Positions 25,690 to 34,681 are shown, counted from the first letter of the stretch. The stretch: 64,000 bases of DNA from Pontibacillus litoralis JSM 072002 (GCF_000775615.1 NZ_AVPG01000005.1:1-64000); one strand, 5' to 3'. Notes: generated by a model not told the origin, from the letters alone. Numbers and translations: made by a program.

Positions 25690-25711
25690 GGGAACAGATT
25701 ATTCTGTCCCC
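25690..25711 (-). terminator. Hairpin downstream of mgtE
   Basis: GGGAACAGA and TCTGTCCCC pair around TTAT. On the minus strand a T-poor tail (TCTTGTATTTC) follows. A weaker hairpin CAGACG/CGTCTG is at about 25731-25753. Together they probably end the mgtE transcript. Confidence 0.5.
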
Positions 25712-25802
25712 TTTCCCAATTTACACAAACAGACGCTTCGTGAATACTCGTCTGATTAGTAATGCTTATATTTAATTTACCCTAAAGCCGTGCTTCTCTA
25801 CT

Positions 25803-27173
25803 TCACTTTAATAACTGTAAGCTTAAAAATGTAGTTGCCATACCTAAATAAATTAAAATGGAAATAAGATCGTTAATCGTTGTAATAAATGGTCCTGATG
25901 CCACAGCAGGGTCAACTTTTAACTTATGCATAATTAACGGAACAATCGCACCAGCTAACGTGGCGACAATGAGTGTGGCCATAATCGAAATACCTACCAA
26001 TATACCAAGGAATACGTCCCCTTGCCACAAATAAACAATGCCTGTTATCAGAAAACCGCAAGTGGTCCCTGTAATAAGCCCTGTCCCAGCTTCTCTCATA
26101 ACAAGCTTCGCCATACCATCCTTTTCATACTCCCCAGTTGCCAATCCACGAACAGCTACGGCTAAAGCTTGTGTTCCTGTATTACCAGCCATGCCCGCAA
26201 TCAATGGAATAAAAACAGCCAGAATAGCTACTTGGTTTAACGTTGCTTCAAACTTGCCCATTAATGTTGCCGTCATCATACCGAGAAATAGCAATATAAC
26301 TAGCCATGGCAAACGTTTTCTAGCCGCTTCGAACGCATTCTCATCTGGACGATCCATGTCAGACACACCAGCAAGCTTCGAATAATCATCGCTGGCCTCC
26401 TCTTCCATAACATCCATAATATCATCGACTGTAATAATTCCAAGTAAGTGGTTTTGAAAGTCAACTACCGGAATCGCAAGGAAATCGTAATCACGCATAA
26501 TTCGAGCAACTTCTTCTTGATCCTCGCCCACTTTCACATAAACAACCCGATCACTCATCACTTCCGAAATGAACCAATCTTCTTCGGCAATAATAAGGTC
26601 TCGCAATGAAATAACGCCTACTAAATGTTTTGCTTCATCTATTACAAAAATATAATAGATCGTTTCCGCTCCAGGTGCTTCTTTCTTTAAATGAAGCATA
26701 GCCTCTTTAACGGTATGCTTTGCATGAATAACAACGAATTCCGTTGTCATAATACTTCCGGCTGTCTTCTCCTCATAATAAAGCAATTCTTTAATATCAG
26801 AAGCAGCCTCATGGTCCATAATTGTTAAATAACTAGCAACCATGTTTCGATCTAATTCCTTTAACATATCGGCAGCATCATCAGCCGATATGTGAGATAG
26901 TATATCCGCAGCAAACTTAGGTTCCATTTCTGTGAAATAATCCCCAACCATTTCAAAATCAAGGTGCTCCATCATTTCAGCCATCTCTTCAGGGGATAAA
27001 TACGTGTAAATTTGCATACGTACATCTGTATCTAACTCTTCAAAGATTTTCGCTTGATCATATGGATGCATCTCCAGAAATTCTGCTCGAAATTGGTCAA
27101 TCTTATCTTCAAATAAAGCATTCTGTATTTTACTCCACAATTCTCTTCTTTCATACTCTTCTAGGTGTTCCAT
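25803..27173 (-). CDS. mgtE: Magnesium transporter MgtE
   Basis: A 456-aa Mg2+ channel. The N-terminal helical domain (1-130), two CBS domains (about 135-255) and a C-terminal region with five membrane helices (about 285-455) are in the canonical order. The pore motif P-L-I-A-G-M-A-G-N-T-G-T-Q near residues 323-335 is intact, and D-P-A-V-A-S-G-P lies near 417. In the crystal structures the cytosolic domains gate the pore by Mg2+ sensing. GGAGGG precedes the ATG. There is no M-box riboswitch: the leader from the promoter is under 65 bases. Confidence 0.96.
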   Translation of the reverse strand: MEHLEEYERRELWSKIQNALFEDKIDQFRAEFLEMHPYDQAKIFEELDTDVRMQIYTYLSPEEMAEMMEHLDFEMVGDYFTEMEPKFAADILSHISADDAADMLKELDRNMVASYLTIMDHEAASDIKELLYYEEKTAGSIMTTEFVVIHAKHTVKEAMLHLKKEAPGAETIYYIFVIDEAKHLVGVISLRDLIIAEEDWFISEVMSDRVVYVKVGEDQEEVARIMRDYDFLAIPVVDFQNHLLGIITVDDIMDVMEEEASDDYSKLAGVSDMDRPDENAFEAARKRLPWLVILLFLGMMTATLMGKFEATLNQVAILAVFIPLIAGMAGNTGTQALAVAVRGLATGEYEKDGMAKLVMREAGTGLITGTTCGFLITGIVYLWQGDVFLGILVGISIMATLIVATLAGAIVPLIMHKLKVDPAVASGPFITTINDLISILIYLGMATTFLSLQLLK

Positions 27174-27235
27174 TGGTCTCCCTCCTTATCGCCATATTAT
27201 CAACTATAAGGTACTTTCTGTATTTAGACCGTTTA

Positions 27236-27264
27236 ATCTTAAGTCTCACACAATTATTTGTCAA
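27236..27264 (-). promoter_or_regulatory. Promoter of mgtE
   Basis: On the minus strand TTGACA (27259-27264) and TAAGAT (27236-27241) are 17 bases apart. Confidence 0.6.
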
Positions 27265-27348
27265 CGGAAGGGGATAGAACTTCACAAAAACATCATGTCG
27301 AATTTATAAAAAATTAGGAAGGAATAATCTTAGAAAAAAACGTCGTAA

Positions 27349-27390
27349 TAGTGTACACTTTTCATTGTACTTTATTTTAACGGTACACTA
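27349..27390. repeat. Inverted repeat TAGTGTAC...GTACACTA upstream of the SEDS gene
   Basis: TAGTGTAC at 27349-27356 and GTACACTA at 27383-27390 are perfect inverse copies 26 bases apart. A third GTAC lies between them at 27367-27370. The left arm extends into the palindrome AGTGTACACT. The rest of the 340-base gap between mgtE and the SEDS gene shows no gene; a small hairpin GTGCG...CGCAC lies at about 27470-27487. Confidence 0.5.
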
Positions 27391-27515
27391 AACCGATTTA
27401 ATGAATTACAATAGTAATAGAGTGGCATTTGCATCCATTTACGTTAAATACCACATCGTAATATAAAAGTGCGGATTATTTTAACGCACCTTATACAAGT
27501 AGAAAGGGATACTAC

Positions 27516-28694
27516 ATGAAAGATATTAAACAAGGCTTTAACATAGATTATACAATTATTTTTATTTTGCTCTGTCTCGGGGGAATTAGTATTTTTTCCC
27601 TTTATACCATCGAGCCTACACTTCCAGCTAAGTATGATGGGTTTAACTTTCCTCTCAAGCAAATCGTCTGGTATGTACTTGGCTTTATCATTATTACCGC
27701 TGTAATGATTATTGATTATGATCGGTTCCGTCAATTTGCTTGGTGGTTGTATGGATTTGGTGTCCTTATGCTTCTAATGTTGGAGTTAAATATCCCTCCC
27801 AACCTCGTTCATTCTAATAACGGGGCAACAAGTTGGTTTAAAATCGGTTCTAACACGATTCAACCAGGGGAATTTATGAAAATATTTCTCGTCATTATTC
27901 AAAGTCACATCATCGTTCGTCATTATGAAAAAAGACCGAACTCCAAAACGATGCAAGACGATTTAATGTTACTAGGTAAAATTGTAGGAGTAGCACTACC
28001 TCCAATGCTTTTAATTGCGATGCAACCCGATTTAGGTACGTTTCTAGTACTTGCTTCCATTACCGCTGCTTTAATATTAGTATCTGGCATAAGATGGCGT
28101 ATACTACTGTCTATTGTCGGAGCTATTCTAGTAGCAACTGGGGCTTTCGTTCTCATTTATATCTTGTTTCCATCAGCTACAGGCGACTTTTTATCTGATT
28201 CCGCGTTTGGTCACGTTACGTCCCGATTTGAAGGGTGGTTATTTCCTGAGCAGAATGCAGACTCTTCTTATCAGTTACTCCAAGCTATGATGGCGATAGG
28301 TTCAGGACAACTATTAGGAAAAGGCGCCATGCAAATGGATGAATTGAACATACCTGAGCGCCATACCGATATGATATTCACTGCCATTTCAGAGCAATTT
28401 GGGTTTGTTGGTGCTAGTATAGTCGTTACGTTATTCTTCTTACTCATTTATCGTATGATTCACACTTCTTTAGAAAGTAATGATCAATTCGGCAGCTATT
28501 TATGTGTTGGCATGGTAGGTTTATTCACCTTCCAAGTATTCCAAAATATTGGTATGTCCCTACAATTATTGCCGATTACAGGAATCCCCCTTCCGTTCCT
28601 AAGCTACGGAGGGAGTTCTACCCTTGCATATATGCTTGCGATTGGCGTTGTGCTAAACGTTCGCTCTCGAACAAAGACGTATATGTTTGATTGA
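27516..28694 (+). CDS. SEDS-family (FtsW/RodA/SpoVE) protein, RodA-like
   Basis: A 392-aa integral membrane protein of the SEDS glycosyltransferase family, which polymerise lipid II into peptidoglycan. It has about ten helices. Landmarks are Q-P-D-L-G-T near residue 170, the extracellular loop with P-E-Q-N-A-D-S-S-Y-Q-L-L-Q near 244-256, G-S-G-Q-L-L-G-K-G, S-E-Q-F-G-F-V-G near 286 and P-L-P-F-L-S-Y-G-G-S-S near 365. Length and loop style resemble RodA (elongation) more than FtsW. AGAAAGG precedes the ATG. This position is occupied by other genes in B. subtilis. Confidence 0.87.
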   Translation: MKDIKQGFNIDYTIIFILLCLGGISIFSLYTIEPTLPAKYDGFNFPLKQIVWYVLGFIIITAVMIIDYDRFRQFAWWLYGFGVLMLLMLELNIPPNLVHSNNGATSWFKIGSNTIQPGEFMKIFLVIIQSHIIVRHYEKRPNSKTMQDDLMLLGKIVGVALPPMLLIAMQPDLGTFLVLASITAALILVSGIRWRILLSIVGAILVATGAFVLIYILFPSATGDFLSDSAFGHVTSRFEGWLFPEQNADSSYQLLQAMMAIGSGQLLGKGAMQMDELNIPERHTDMIFTAISEQFGFVGASIVVTLFFLLIYRMIHTSLESNDQFGSYLCVGMVGLFTFQVFQNIGMSLQLLPITGIPLPFLSYGGSSTLAYMLAIGVVLNVRSRTKTYMFD

Positions 28695-28788
28695 TACTCA
28701 TAAACGTTGCCAAAGGTGGATACGCTATTAAGTAGTTTCCACCTTTCACTGTTTAATAAGTAACCATTTGAATAAGGAGGATTCATCC

Positions 28789-29532
28789 GTGAGAATAGAT
28801 GTTATCGGAGATGTGCATGGCTGTTATGAAGAACTGCTACAATTATTTGAACGACTTGGCTACACGTTGCACGATGGCGTTCCTATTCACCCTGAGGACC
28901 GCAAACCAGCATTCGTAGGTGATTTGACAGATCGGGGACCTAACTCGTTACAAGTCATTCATTTCGTTCATGAACTTGTTGTAATCAAGCAACAAGGATA
29001 TTACGTACCAGGCAATCATTGCAACAAGCTCTATCGTTTCTTTAAAGGTAGCAACGTCCAACAGAAGCACGGACTTGAAACGACAGTGGCTGAATATGAA
29101 GCATTACCTACCGATGAACGTGCTATGGTTAAAGCGAAATTTATTCAATTATACGAACAATCACCTCTATACTTAGAGTTACCTGCTGTCCAGGCAGTTA
29201 TTGCCCATGCCGGTATTCGTGAAGAGATGATTGGCAAGCAAGGAAAAAAAGTGAAAACGTTTGTCCTCTACGGAGATATCACTGGTGAGTTTCACGAAAA
29301 CGGCATGCCCGTCCGGCGAGATTGGGCCGCCCATTACTATGGGGAACCTTGGATTGTATATGGCCACACACCAGTTCGAACTCCTCGTATTAAAAATAGA
29401 ACCATTAACATTGATACAGGTTGTGTGTTCGGCGGTGCGTTAACAGCGTTTCGCTTACCTGAAGAAACGACAGTATCTGTCCCTTCTGAACAACCCGAAT
29501 TACCAGAGAAATTTCGTTCCTATGATGATTAA
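28789..29532 (+). CDS. prpE: Bis(5'-nucleosyl)-tetraphosphatase / PPP-family phosphatase PrpE
   Basis: A 247-aa metallophosphoesterase. GTG 28789 is chosen because AAGGAGG lies at 28774-28780; the longer frame starts upstream of this ribosome site. The PPP motifs are G-D-V-H-G at residues 7-11, G-D-L-T-D-R-G-P near 45 and G-N-H near 81, with a further H-A-G near 143 and Y-G-H-T-P-V near 192. B. subtilis PrpE hydrolyses Ap4A asymmetrically and affects spore germination. It is the divergent or convergent neighbour of yjbO as in Bacillus. Confidence 0.9.
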   Translation: MRIDVIGDVHGCYEELLQLFERLGYTLHDGVPIHPEDRKPAFVGDLTDRGPNSLQVIHFVHELVVIKQQGYYVPGNHCNKLYRFFKGSNVQQKHGLETTVAEYEALPTDERAMVKAKFIQLYEQSPLYLELPAVQAVIAHAGIREEMIGKQGKKVKTFVLYGDITGEFHENGMPVRRDWAAHYYGEPWIVYGHTPVRTPRIKNRTINIDTGCVFGGALTAFRLPEETTVSVPSEQPELPEKFRSYDD

Positions 29533-29582
29533 AAGGGCTGTGTTTAACGTCTATTTACTTGAGACGTTAGCACAGCCCTTTC
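29533..29582. terminator. Shared terminator of prpE and yjbO
   Basis: AAAGGGCTGTG pairs with CACAGCCCTTT, and ACGTC pairs with GACGT inside. The stem overlaps the last codons of yjbO on the other strand. Confidence 0.7.
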
Positions 29583-30457
29583 GCATGTTGCATCATCTTC
29601 CTTATATCTTGTGGTAATTCAGACTTAACTTGCATCACTTGTCTCGTAATTGGATGAGGGAATTGAATATGAGAACAATGAAGCGCTTGACGTTGAATGA
29701 GCGTTTTATTCCCGCCATACAAATCATCCCCAATGAGCGGTGAACCAATTGATGAAAAGTGAACTCTAATTTGGTGTGTTCTCCCTGTCTCTAACTTTAC
29801 TCGAACAGCACAAAAATTAAGATATTGCTCCAACACTTCATAATGAGTAATCGCCCTTTTACCATCCTCGCGCACTTCTCTTTGAATGATGGATCCTTCT
29901 TTCCTCCCAATTGGTGCCTGAATCGTCCCTTGATGCTCCTTTAATGTACCTTCTACGAAAGCAATGTAAGTACGATTCACCTCCCCCCTTAATTGATCAT
30001 TCGCCATGATAGAATGAGCAAAACGGTGCTTGGCAATTAACACAATCCCTGATGTATCTACATCTAATCTTGTTACGACATGGTACGTAAACGGAATACC
30101 CTTCTTATCATAATAGGCAATCACTCGATTCGCTAGCGTATCCTCAAGATGATGAATCGAAGGAATGGTCGCTAACCCTGCTGGTTTATGCACAACAAGT
30201 AGCTCATCATCTTCATATAAAATCGTAAGTGGCTTTGCGACAGGACGAAGATGTGAGCCTCTTTCTTCTTTGGCAAATACAATCCGTAAACAGTCCCCTT
30301 GATGCACACAAGCACGAACCGTAACAGACTCCTCATTTAAAAGAATATCCCCATCTTTTTTGACAGACACTAACGTACTTCGTGAAAACCTCTTTACGGT
30401 ACGGAGATACTCACGGACCAGCATACCATCATGCGACTTTTCAATAATCCACTCCAC
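29567..30457 (-). CDS. yjbO: RluA-family RNA pseudouridine synthase YjbO
   Basis: A 296-aa pseudouridine synthase, paralogous to the one at 10.2 kb. GTG 30457 is preceded by GGGGGG; the longer GTG at 30469 lacks a ribosome site, so the start is a choice between these. The catalytic motif R-L-D-V-D-T-S-G near residue 132 holds the essential Asp. G-R-T-H-Q-I-R-V-H-F and G-D-D-L-Y-G-G follow. The gene is 18 bases downstream of nadK, in the order yjbM-nadK-yjbO conserved in Bacillus. Confidence 0.9.
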   Translation of the reverse strand: MEWIIEKSHDGMLVREYLRTVKRFSRSTLVSVKKDGDILLNEESVTVRACVHQGDCLRIVFAKEERGSHLRPVAKPLTILYEDDELLVVHKPAGLATIPSIHHLEDTLANRVIAYYDKKGIPFTYHVVTRLDVDTSGIVLIAKHRFAHSIMANDQLRGEVNRTYIAFVEGTLKEHQGTIQAPIGRKEGSIIQREVREDGKRAITHYEVLEQYLNFCAVRVKLETGRTHQIRVHFSSIGSPLIGDDLYGGNKTLIQRQALHCSHIQFPHPITRQVMQVKSELPQDIRKMMQHAKGLC

Positions 30458-30475
30458 TGAACCCCCCACTTTCTA

Positions 30476-31273
30476 CTAATCATTTGCAATAAAGGAGTCA
30501 TGAACTCGTTTCCAAAACGGGAATGGTCGGAACCGGGCAAAGCGCACTTTTTCCTTGGCTACACGGCACTGTATCGACTTTACTTCTGAATAACGCTTCG
30601 TAATATGGTCAAGCGTTATAAGAAAACTTTTCTCATGCTTTGGCTTTAACATACACGTATGATGCTTTGGCAAAATAAGCGGTGAACCAATTGTTCGGAA
30701 AACGCGATTATTAATGGATGCCATTTCTGCAATTTGGATCGCCTCTAACGAAGGATGAATAATTGCTCCACCTAACGCTTTATTATAAGCCGTACTACCA
30801 GATGGCGTAGAAATACAAAGACCATCTCCTCGGAACGTTTCGAAATGCTCTCCCTTTATTTCTACGTCTAGTACAACGGACCCTTCCGCTGTCTTTACGG
30901 AGCATTCATTCAATGCTAAGAAACGATCCTCTTTCCCTTCACCTTTAGGGCGAATCGTAATTTCCAACAATGGATATTCCACTACCTGAAATGGGGTACG
31001 AGCAACCTCGATAATTAGCTTCTCTAATTCTTGAGGCATCCAATCGGCATAAAACCCCAAATGTCCTGTATGCACCCCTATAAATGCTGTTTTGTCCAAT
31101 CGGTGTACATATGTATGAAAGGCTTGAAGAAGTGTTCCATCCCCACCAATAGATATAACGAGGTCTGGCTCCTCTTCATCTAATGTTAATCGAAACTCTG
31201 TTAAATAATTTTTAATTTTCGCTACTATTTCATCTGAAACTGAATCGCCTCTCGAAGTAATCGCAAATTTCAT
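30476..31273 (-). CDS. nadK: NAD kinase
   Basis: Phosphorylates NAD to NADP in the cytoplasm. The 265-aa length agrees with B. subtilis NadF (PpnK). The G-G-D-G-T motif is at residues 43-47, G-H-L-G-F-Y near 73-78, N-E near 122 and S-T-P-S-G-S-T-A-Y near 155. It lies between yjbM and yjbO in one operon, so (p)ppGpp synthesis, NADP supply and RNA modification are encoded together, as in other Bacillaceae. Confidence 0.95.
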   Translation of the reverse strand: MKFAITSRGDSVSDEIVAKIKNYLTEFRLTLDEEEPDLVISIGGDGTLLQAFHTYVHRLDKTAFIGVHTGHLGFYADWMPQELEKLIIEVARTPFQVVEYPLLEITIRPKGEGKEDRFLALNECSVKTAEGSVVLDVEIKGEHFETFRGDGLCISTPSGSTAYNKALGGAIIHPSLEAIQIAEMASINNRVFRTIGSPLILPKHHTCMLKPKHEKSFLITLDHITKRYSEVKSIQCRVAKEKVRFARFRPFPFWKRVHDSFIAND

Positions 31274-31294
31274 TATCGTCGTCCTCCTCTGGCG

Positions 31295-31933
31295 TTACGG
31301 TTTATCCGTCGTCTCACTATCGTTTTTATTACGGAACACTGCTTGCGCTTCTTGTATTTCATTTCGTATTTTAGACATTTCCTCATCCAATAAGAACGCC
31401 GCCTCTGCGGCCTTTTTCAATCTCGTTTGAATTTCTTCAGGAATCTGTCCACTATATTTATAATTCAAGGAATGTTCATTCGTAGCCCAGAAATTCATCG
31501 CCAATGTTCGAATTTGAATCTCCGCTAACAAATGTTTCACTCCTTTAATCGTTTCCACTGGATATTCAATTATGACATGATAAGAACGATACCCGCTCTC
31601 CTTATTCTTCGTTATGTAATCCTTTTCTTCAATAATATTAAAATCTTCCCGTTGCCTAAGCAATCCAACAACTGTATAAATATCATCGACAAAAGGACAC
31701 ATAACGCGTAATCCCGCTATGTCTTGTAATTGTTCTTCAAGCGCATAATACGCTATGTTACGGTTTCTCGCCTTAGCTAGAATACTCTTTATCGGTTTCA
31801 CTCTCCCCGTCACAAATTCGATAGGGGAATGCATCGAGCTATTTTCATATTGTCCTCTTATTCCTTTTAATTTCACCTTTAATTCATCAACCACTTGGCT
31901 GTAAGGTGCTAGAAACGTTTCCCAATTCATCAT
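31295..31933 (-). CDS. yjbM: Small alarmone synthetase YjbM (SasB/RelQ)
   Basis: A 212-aa (p)ppGpp synthetase without hydrolase domain. ATG 31933 follows AAAGGTGG at good spacing; upstream GTG codons lie within that site. The RelA/SpoT synthetase signature spans F-V-T-G-R-V-K-P near residue 41, A-G-L-R-V-M-C-P-F, K-E-S-G-Y-R-S-Y-H near 108 and E-I-Q-I-R-T-L-A-M-N-F-W near 133. RelQ proteins form tetramers regulated by pppGpp. The sequence is nearly collinear with B. subtilis YjbM (211 aa). Confidence 0.95.
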   Translation of the reverse strand: MMNWETFLAPYSQVVDELKVKLKGIRGQYENSSMHSPIEFVTGRVKPIKSILAKARNRNIAYYALEEQLQDIAGLRVMCPFVDDIYTVVGLLRQREDFNIIEEKDYITKNKESGYRSYHVIIEYPVETIKGVKHLLAEIQIRTLAMNFWATNEHSLNYKYSGQIPEEIQTRLKKAAEAAFLLDEEMSKIRNEIQEAQAVFRNKNDSETTDKP

Positions 31934-32161
31934 AATAAGCACCACCTTTAATCGAAACAGACACCTTTATTAAACCACAAGTAACATGCCTCTATACGAT
32001 TTTTATTGTATCATAATTACAGAATAGATGGTGATACGCAACAGACGAGATCATACATCTTTAGAGAAAAATAACGAACATAATGTATTTTCGTTGCATT
32101 CTTCCTTTATCTCATCAATAATAAGATACAGTCCAAGCGATGAACGAATGGAGGAATCACC

Positions 32162-32734
32162 ATGACACAAGAAATTGAAATTGAATTCAAAAACTTGTTA
32201 ACAGAACAAGAATACGAACAATTATTACAGGCGCTACCATTTGACATAGAAAAACGCTTCACCCAAACGAATTACTACTTTGAAACAACGGGCTTTGATT
32301 TACGAGCACACGGTTCTGCCCTACGCATAAGAAAGAAAAACGGTACATGGACCGCAACGTTAAAAGAACCACATGTGGAAGGCTTGCTAGAGACCCATGA
32401 TGCCATTACCGAGGAACAGGCGTACCAATGGATGAGTGACGAACACATTACACTCCCAAACATTCAGCAGCGCTTATCCTCAATGGGCATCCAGCTAACT
32501 GATGTTCTTTTTAGAGGCTCACTCCTAACAGAACGAGTAGAAGAAGAATATGAAGGCACACTAATTGTATTAGATCGCAGTCATTACAATAACAAAACCG
32601 ACTATGAACTAGAGCTTGAAGCACAAACAAAACAGCACGGTGAACACATATTTAATCAACTTTTAACAAACTACAATATACCAAAAAAAGACACACCAAA
32701 TAAAATACAACGGTTCTTCCAATCCTTTTCCTAA
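32162..32734 (+). CDS. yjbK: CYTH-domain phosphatase YjbK
   Basis: A 190-aa triphosphate-tunnel metalloenzyme fold. The signature E-x-E-x-K is seen in I-E-I-E-F-K at about residues 5-10. Further conserved groups are L-R-I-R-K-K-N near 55, A-T-L-K-E-P near 65 and Y-E-L-E-L-E near 141. Family members hydrolyse tri- or polyphosphates; the physiological substrate of YjbK is not settled. It is divergent from yjbM, matching its place in B. subtilis. Confidence 0.9.
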   Translation: MTQEIEIEFKNLLTEQEYEQLLQALPFDIEKRFTQTNYYFETTGFDLRAHGSALRIRKKNGTWTATLKEPHVEGLLETHDAITEEQAYQWMSDEHITLPNIQQRLSSMGIQLTDVLFRGSLLTERVEEEYEGTLIVLDRSHYNNKTDYELELEAQTKQHGEHIFNQLLTNYNIPKKDTPNKIQRFFQSFS

Positions 32735-32881
32735 ACAGATATGTTGAGTTTTGGAAGCATAGGTTGCTACAATATAGAAAAGTTATAAGTTAGTATGTAC
32801 CTACATCTAGGGATACACACGAACAATTTCGTCACTTTGAACGATAAATCACGATTAGTACAATATGAAAGAGTGTTTTAA

Positions 32882-33286
32882 ATGAATGAAATTAAAGGAA
32901 CAATGTATGAAGCTATTGGAGGTCCAAAAACGGTCAACTGTTTAGTAGAAGCTTTTTACAAACGTGTCGCCAAGCATCCAGATCTTATTCCAATATTCCC
33001 TACTGATCTTACGGAGACAATACGTAAACAAGAACAGTTTCTCACTCAATTTTTTGGTGGACCGACTTATTACACGGAAGAACATGGACACCCAATGCTT
33101 AGAGCAAGGCACTTACCTTTTGAAATTACACCGACAAGAAAAGATGCCTGGTTAGCCTGCATGAAAGAAGCGTTAGAGGAAACCTGTATAGAAGAACCTT
33201 ATCGAAGTGCCATTTATCAACGCCTATCTCAAACTGCCCATCATATGATGAACACACCTGAAGACGGGAAAGGAGAATCCTTTTGA
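32882..33286 (+). CDS. yjbI: Truncated haemoglobin YjbI (group II)
   Basis: A 134-aa globin. Y-K-R-V-A-K-H-P near residue 24, F-L-T-Q-F-F-G-G-P near 56, and R-A-R-H-L-P-F with the proximal His near 79 define the group II truncated haemoglobins. W at about 97 (D-A-W-L) is the conserved distal Trp. These proteins bind O2 and NO. The stop codon overlaps the TTG start of spxH, so both are co-translated, as in B. subtilis yjbI-yjbH. Confidence 0.94.
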   Translation: MNEIKGTMYEAIGGPKTVNCLVEAFYKRVAKHPDLIPIFPTDLTETIRKQEQFLTQFFGGPTYYTEEHGHPMLRARHLPFEITPTRKDAWLACMKEALEETCIEEPYRSAIYQRLSQTAHHMMNTPEDGKGESF

Positions 33287-34179
33287 GCTGGTACAAGACA
33301 GGGGAAATGAACAACATTAGAGAAACAATACCTACTACCCAGCACAGCTTTTCTGACCTGTTAAACAAACCAATCGAGATTTATGTATTTATCGATCCAT
33401 TATGTCCTGAATGCTGGTCATTAGAACCAATTATAAAAAAATTAATGATAGAGTATGGACAATACTTTACTATACGCCCTATCATTAGCGGGAACTTAAC
33501 ATCCATCAATGCACATTCTAATCAAAAAACAGCAGAATTAGCCAAAGGGTGGAACTTAACCTTACAAAATAGCCAAAGTTGTAAAGAAATCAAATGGCCA
33601 GAAGATTCCATATGTGCACCTTGGATGACAGCATTAGCAATCAAAGCAGCAGAGCTACAAGGCCGTAAAGCTGGCATGAAGTTTCTACGGAAAGTACAGG
33701 AAGCATTATTTATAGGGAAACAGAATATATCTTCTGAAGAAGTATTCTTTTCCTGTGCAAGTAAAGTTCACTTAGACATGGGAGAATTCAAACAAGACAT
33801 CCACTCAGATACAGCTAAACGAGCATTACAATGCGACTTAACTTTAACTCACGAAATGGATATTGACCAAACTCCAGCCATCGTACTATTTAACCAACGT
33901 CAAGACGAAGAAGGTATTAAAATCACTGGATCTTATCCCTATTCCATTTACGTCGAAGTATTACACGCTATGCTTCAGAAAAAACCAACTGCAGCCCAAA
34001 AACCTTCACTCGTGGACTTTTTGCAGCATCATGAGTTTGTTGGAACTAAAGAAATTGCCGAAATATACGACTGGACTGAAACAAAGGCAATTTGCGAAAT
34101 GAAGAAATTACTACTCAAACAACAAGTAGAACAACACGCAGCTAAACATGATACATTTTGGCGCTATACCGGCTGTTAA
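33283..34179 (+). CDS. spxH: SpxH (YjbH), ClpXP adaptor for Spx
   Basis: A 298-aa DsbA-like thioredoxin-fold protein. TTG 33283 is preceded by AAAGGAG. The motif D-P-L-C-P-E-C-W has Cys at residues 41 and 44. SpxH binds Spx and delivers it to ClpXP; under disulphide stress it aggregates and Spx accumulates. The His-rich N-terminus seen in B. subtilis YjbH is not obvious here. Its target spx lies 6.5 kb away in the window. It ends at a strong terminator that borders the RoxS gene. Confidence 0.93.
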   Translation: MSWYKTGEMNNIRETIPTTQHSFSDLLNKPIEIYVFIDPLCPECWSLEPIIKKLMIEYGQYFTIRPIISGNLTSINAHSNQKTAELAKGWNLTLQNSQSCKEIKWPEDSICAPWMTALAIKAAELQGRKAGMKFLRKVQEALFIGKQNISSEEVFFSCASKVHLDMGEFKQDIHSDTAKRALQCDLTLTHEMDIDQTPAIVLFNQRQDEEGIKITGSYPYSIYVEVLHAMLQKKPTAAQKPSLVDFLQHHEFVGTKEIAEIYDWTETKAICEMKKLLLKQQVEQHAAKHDTFWRYTGC

Positions 34180-34183
34180 ATAG

Positions 34184-34232
34184 AAGAAGGACTGTTTCAA
34201 AAGATCTTGACATTTTTGAAACAGTCCTTCTT
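34184..34232 (+). terminator. Terminator of yjbI-spxH
   Basis: A 17-bp perfect stem AAGAAGGACTGTTTCAA / TTGAAACAGTCCTTCTT. It is followed directly by the terminator of the convergent RoxS RNA. Confidence 0.85.
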
Positions 34233-34235
34233 AAC

Positions 34236-34367
34236 AAAAAAAAAGAACCAGGGGGAAACCTGGTTCAAAAAATTTTGTCTATATACATATCATTTAGACA
34301 AAGGGGGGATGGGAGAAAGTCTCACTATTAAACAAAGAGGCATTTTGTTTTACGTGATTCTTTTCAC
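34236..34367 (-). ncRNA. roxS: RoxS/RsaE small regulatory RNA
   Basis: On the minus strand TTGATT (34397-34402) and TATATT (34374-34379) are 17 bases apart, giving a start near 34367. The transcript of about 130 nt ends in GAACCAGG/CCTGGTTC (34245-34266) plus nine U. It contains a C-rich single-stranded stretch UCUCCCAUCCCCCC (complement of 34303-34316) followed by hairpin UUUGUCUA/UAGACAAA. This is the RoxS/RsaE pattern, and the location between spxH and yizD/pepF is the one known from B. subtilis and, by memory, similar in Staphylococcus. RoxS pairs by its C-rich loops with ribosome sites of TCA-cycle and NADH-related mRNAs. Confidence 0.85.
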
Positions 34368-34424
34368 AATCTAAATATACCACGCACCTTCTATTTAATC
34401 AACAACTTGTGAAATGAGTCACAA
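34352..34424. promoter_or_regulatory. Two Rex-like boxes at the roxS promoter
   Basis: TTGTGAAATGAGTCACAA at 34407-34424 matches the Rex palindrome TTGTGAANNNNTTCACAA with one mismatch and lies just upstream of the roxS -35. On the minus strand TTGTGAAAAGAATCACGT (34352-34369) is a second copy covering the start site, with three mismatches. Rex senses NADH/NAD and is known to repress roxS in B. subtilis. The upstream box could also affect the divergent yizD gene. Confidence 0.65.
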
Positions 34425-34507
34425 AATGTTCAAAAACAATCTATTGGAAAATCAACTAAACCAACACATATATATTACTAAACACAATCAAGCGAGGAGG
34501 AATAAAC

Positions 34508-34681
34508 ATGCGAATCTCACCACTCATTTGGCTCCTCATCACTACTTTAGCACTCGTCTTTAACTTTCTCGGCTTATTACGGTTAGTCCCTATCTTCATC
34601 ACAATGCCGATACTATTTATCGCTATCTACTTCACCATTTTTTCTTTCACACACCAAAAAACATTCAAAGGATTACGTTGA
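34508..34681 (+). CDS. yizD: Small membrane protein YizD-like
   Basis: A 57-aa protein with two hydrophobic helices (about residues 6-23 and 27-48) and a basic C-terminus Q-K-T-F-K-G-L-R. GCGAGGAGG precedes ATG 34508. B. subtilis yizD (56 aa) has the same place between yjbH and pepF, which is the main reason for the name. The function is unknown. Its promoter is not clear; TATAT elements occur at about 34467-34475. Confidence 0.75.
   Translation: MRISPLIWLLITTLALVFNFLGLLRLVPIFITMPILFIAIYFTIFSFTHQKTFKGLR

Noticed and set aside
27174-27265. M-box magnesium riboswitch before mgtE
   Set aside because: Promoter elements leave a leader of less than 65 bases and no M-box motifs are visible.
34236-34268. 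Hairpin as a second terminator of spxH only
   Set aside because: The T-run is on the minus strand and a good minus-strand promoter lies 110 bases upstream, so an RNA gene explains it better.
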